A DNA stretch of 22,657 nucleotides from Saccoglossus kowalevskii (Eukaryota > Hemichordata > Enteropneusta > Harrimaniidae), in contig NW_003150760.1 of assembly GCF_000003605.2 (NCBI RefSeq), forward strand, positions 77,208 to 99,864. Direction: 5' to 3'. This document shows, piece by piece, positions 20,338 through 22,657 of this stretch. How positions within the stretch are numbered: the stretch's first letter is position 1; each line of letters opens with the position of its first letter. Under the pieces are notes generated by a model. The model was not told where the DNA came from. It saw nothing but the letters and a program-made list of their open reading frames with translations, and did not search any database. The translations under genes were made by a program, and so were the position numbers.

Positions 20338-21666
20338 TTAGAATTTTGTTGTTGGTTTCAACAAAATCACAACGCTCACTGTGGCACGTAGTTGCGGTCC
20401 GATGTGGAAATATTGTTTGAATGGCTCAAGCATTTGCGCCACACCATAACTGGGTACTTCACATGGCACGTGCTCCGCTCTGTATATCTCAATGAGACCG
20501 CTTCTATTGGCCGCTTCCTTCACGAGCTGTGTGTACGGCCCACCGGAGTTGTCCATATAGAATACTACGCCGCCGCATTTCATTACGTCAAATACAATCT
20601 CCAGCGACTCCACCGTGTCTCGTCTTCTCTGTCCACTTCCAGCCATTGCTGAAACCACTTTCACCAGTGTCACGACGTCGGCGTTCGCTATATCCGAACT
20701 GGTGTTGCATATGCGCAGCAGGGAAGATTTGTCGGCGAAGTCGATGCAGTCGTAAGCAACCTGGTCAAGCACGTACACGTGATTTCCGGTTCGTCGCTGG
20801 AAATTTCGGAGTATTGTATCTGCCATGTTTTTCCACTCAGTGCAGTTGTCCAAGACGGAGGCCTGGACGATCACTGGTAAAGTCTGTGTTATCAACGGGG
20901 ACGAGTGATTCATATAATGCGCCCTCTGTGGTTGTATTGGCGGCGATAAAAGACCCGTCGTTGGTGTACCGGTCTTCCGGTTGCTGTTAGCCTGACTCCC
21001 AAAAACGTAATTGTTTGGCAGCGGTCGACCAAAGTTAAAATTAAAATTCAAGTGTGGTGGAATGTGTCGAATGTTCCATGGACCAGAGTCTCTAGAGGAG
21101 TAATCTAAATGAATACTTCGACATAAAGGTTGTTGCAAACAAATTGGAATGCTAAGCTTCTGTAATATGGAACCATACTGTCTCTGGGCGTGTAGAAAAC
21201 ACAGTAACCCGAGAATATCGGTAGCTGGGCCTCCGCCGACTGCGCACAGACGTATTCGACGAGAAGCGAATAACGCGTCCATGGCACCCCTAAACGCGAC
21301 ACATACGCAGTACGACTCCAGGAAAAAACGTTGCATCATATAGACATGAGAAGTGAAGAATCGATAGAAATACGCTAATCTGTAGATCGGCGAACAGAAT
21401 ATGTTTATACTGGGGTGTGCCTTTAGACCCTCACTAGAATAAGCAGCGAAAATGATTTTCACCGCGTCACCAACCTCGGTGCATAGCCGGTACTGCTTCC
21501 GTGTACGGTTGAGTACATAACCCGTTCTTTGTGTAAGCGGGTCGAACAACAGGTCATAATCAGAAACGCGTGACATCGATTCGTCTGAAACCATTTCCCC
21601 ACAGACTAGAACGTCAAGCGTTTCCTTGCAAAGCGAGAACAGAGACGGAAACGCCGCAACCTCCAT
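20338..21666 (-). CDS. Intronless putative class I SAM-dependent methyltransferase-like protein, 442 aa
   Basis: The frame is open for 442 codons and ends in TAA. I start at the ATG at 21666 because it is the first ATG after an in-frame TAG just upstream (the 14 codons before it begin at a TTG), and it has A at -3 and G at +4. Numbering from that ATG: a mostly helical N-terminal region (1-140); motif I VGGGPATD at 143-150, preceded by the hydrophobic strand RLCA; a ~105-residue insert (about 157-261) with Asn/Phe and Pro/Thr-rich stretches; then a strand with an acidic residue, VLDNCTEW (271-278), where SAM-ribose-binding acidic residues usually lie; SSDIANADVVTLVKVVSAM (324-342) resembling motif IV; GGVVFYMDNSGG (365-376) resembling the next strand; and a final strand TVSVVILLKP. 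This arrangement is known for class I methyltransferases; the substrate is unknown and catalysis is inferred only. The CDS is visibly more GC-rich than its surroundings. No strong splice sites bound the insert, so it reads as coding. No clean AATAAA follows the stop; a variant AGTAAA lies about 170 nt downstream (20162-20167). An upstream non-coding exon cannot be excluded. Confidence 0.82.
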   Translation of the reverse strand: MEVAAFPSLFSLCKETLDVLVCGEMVSDESMSRVSDYDLLFDPLTQRTGYVLNRTRKQYRLCTEVGDAVKIIFAAYSSEGLKAHPSINIFCSPIYRLAYFYRFFTSHVYMMQRFFLESYCVCVAFRGAMDALFASRRIRLCAVGGGPATDILGLLCFLHAQRQYGSILQKLSIPICLQQPLCRSIHLDYSSRDSGPWNIRHIPPHLNFNFNFGRPLPNNYVFGSQANSNRKTGTPTTGLLSPPIQPQRAHYMNHSSPLITQTLPVIVQASVLDNCTEWKNMADTILRNFQRRTGNHVYVLDQVAYDCIDFADKSSLLRICNTSSDIANADVVTLVKVVSAMAGSGQRRRDTVESLEIVFDVMKCGGVVFYMDNSGGPYTQLVKEAANRSGLIEIYRAEHVPCEVPSYGVAQMLEPFKQYFHIGPQLRATVSVVILLKPTTKF

Positions 21667-21694
21667 TATATAGTATAAATGCTGTACTCTTCCC

Positions 21695-21806
21695 CTATCG
21701 AATAACAACTAATTCCATGCCGTAGCGCCTCCAATCTGACGTTCAATCAGGTGTTCTCTGCACCATTAAATAACACAATTGTTGTACAATGCCGAGCGTA
21801 TCCCAT
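21695..21806 (-). promoter_or_regulatory. Three short upstream ORFs in the 5' leader
   Basis: Between the presumed transcription start and the main ATG lie three ATGs, each with its own stop before 21666: 21806-21747 (19 codons plus stop), 21766-21743 (7 codons plus stop) and 21718-21695 (7 codons plus stop). The first and third have G at -3 and G at +4, a usable context. If the leader is as inferred, scanning ribosomes would meet these first, suggesting reduced or conditional translation. Alternatively a leader intron removes them. Confidence 0.35.
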
Positions 21807-21813
21807 CACGTGA
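21806..21813. promoter_or_regulatory. TCACGTGA E-box at the presumed start region
   Basis: A perfect 8-bp palindrome around CACGTG, about 30 bp downstream of the TATA box. It matches the consensus bound by bHLH-ZIP factors of the USF/MITF/TFE type. CACGTG is common in this window (including the minisatellite), so function is uncertain. Confidence 0.35.
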
Positions 21814-21843
21814 TATTCAGAAAACAGTGTGTACTTAGGTCCG

Positions 21844-21852
21844 TTTTATATA
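21844..21852 (-). promoter_or_regulatory. TATA box of the methyltransferase-like gene
   Basis: TATATAAAA on the minus strand, about 180 bp before the chosen ATG. A start site some 25-30 bp downstream would fall near 21822-21828, giving a 5' leader of about 155 nt. Position and orientation fit the gene; use of the box is inferred. Confidence 0.5.
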
Positions 21853-22398
21853 CCGGCGGAACTTCAAGCCAGCTGTCGTGTGTATGGACACACATATCAA
21901 CAAAACATGATGGGGGTAATGTCCAACAATCTATTAATATTCTTTTATAACCGATTAAGCAGAAATTGCCACCGCGTGACTCGCATATTCCACGTAAAAA
22001 TGACTCACGATATCCCCGCGGTCAGGAGTTCTAATGAAATCACAATGATATAATACAATAGATAATACTTCGCGTAAAATCTCGCGTAAATATGCACAGC
22101 GATGTAGGTCAAGCAAATGGGTCATCACGGAGCATGACAGCCAAACGTGAATTAACATTTTGAAATGAGCAATAAACCACGCACCATGGTACAAAAGTAT
22201 AAGTACCATCTTCATTAATATTCATGACTGACAAACATAACTGAACAAAGCCTAGATAATGGCAAGTAGGATTATTTCTAATATTTGTCATTTGTTAACA
22301 CCTACAGATAAAATATGCACACTGTTATTTTTTATTGACAAGAGAAAGCTGCACGATAATACCCACCCAAACACTGATAACAATAAGATCTTAGTTTG
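21853..22398. other. Upstream flank of the gene
   Basis: Gene-free; short frames on both strands without support. May hold promoter-proximal elements of the minus-strand gene, but I recognise none beyond the TATA and E-box. Confidence 0.4.
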
Positions 22399-22473
<75 letters not shown>

Positions 22474-22475
22474 TT
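22399..22475 (+). repeat. ATTT microsatellite, about 19 units
   Basis: Uninterrupted tetranucleotide run. The 72-codon frame ending in repeated LFIY is only this repeat translated. Confidence 0.97.
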
Positions 22476-22657
22476 AGTAATACAAAAGTCAACTGTAACA
22501 ATAAAAACTACAGTCGTCTTGTGTGATTTCCTGGTGCAACACTTTCAATAAAGCTGTTATCAACATGTAATCCGACGTCTTTCACGTGTACGTTCATTGT
22601 TTACAGTGTCTGCGCAAACAATGAAACGAATTACAGTATCCAATAATTTCCTAAATT

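Noticed and set aside
20529..20990. 153-codon plus-strand frame opposite the main gene
   Set aside because: Antisense shadow of the GC-richer coding sequence.

Overview
The window looks like gene-poor, AT-rich nuclear DNA from a metazoan, most plausibly a marine invertebrate; the lineage cannot be fixed from sequence alone. There is no operon-like packing and no bacterial signal. Long non-coding stretches carry minisatellites, short terminal-inverted-repeat elements (MITE-like), a tRNA-derived SINE-like fragment and microsatellites.

One convincing gene is present. It is an uninterrupted minus-strand reading frame of 442 codons (ATG at 21666, TAA ending at 20338) whose product has the outline of a class I (Rossmann-fold) SAM-dependent methyltransferase. 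It has a glycine-rich motif I, a later strand with an acidic residue, and C-terminal strands resembling motifs IV and V. An insert of about 105 residues, part of it Asn/Pro-rich, separates motif I from the acidic strand. Upstream lie a TATA box, a TCACGTGA E-box and three short upstream ORFs.

About 6.5 kb further along in the same orientation (13701-14265) is a decayed, 5'-truncated relative of this gene. It aligns to the C-terminal ~175 residues but has at least four frame-breaking differences. This duplication, which needed hand translation to see, is the main non-obvious result.

Layout: 1-400 degenerate minisatellite; 400-3100 featureless AT-rich DNA; 3116-3759 a 30-bp minisatellite with 60-bp higher-order structure; 3780-8545 mostly featureless, with one weak exon candidate near 6.6 kb; 8551-8668 a possible transmembrane exon; 8915-9659 two copies of a ~300-bp inverted-repeat element (a third end at 12195-12297); 11455-11555 SINE-like fragment; 12907-13190 and 17128-17205 a second repeat family; 13701-14265 pseudogene; 14421-14524 and 18200-18411 two copies of a TA-bounded MITE; 15189-15412 a possible terminal exon; 17848-18013 a TTAA-bounded MITE; 20338-21852 the methyltransferase-like gene and its promoter; 22399-22475 an ATTT microsatellite. 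I found no clear new multi-gene system. The uncharacterised methyltransferase-like gene and its pseudogene partner are the best candidates for follow-up.
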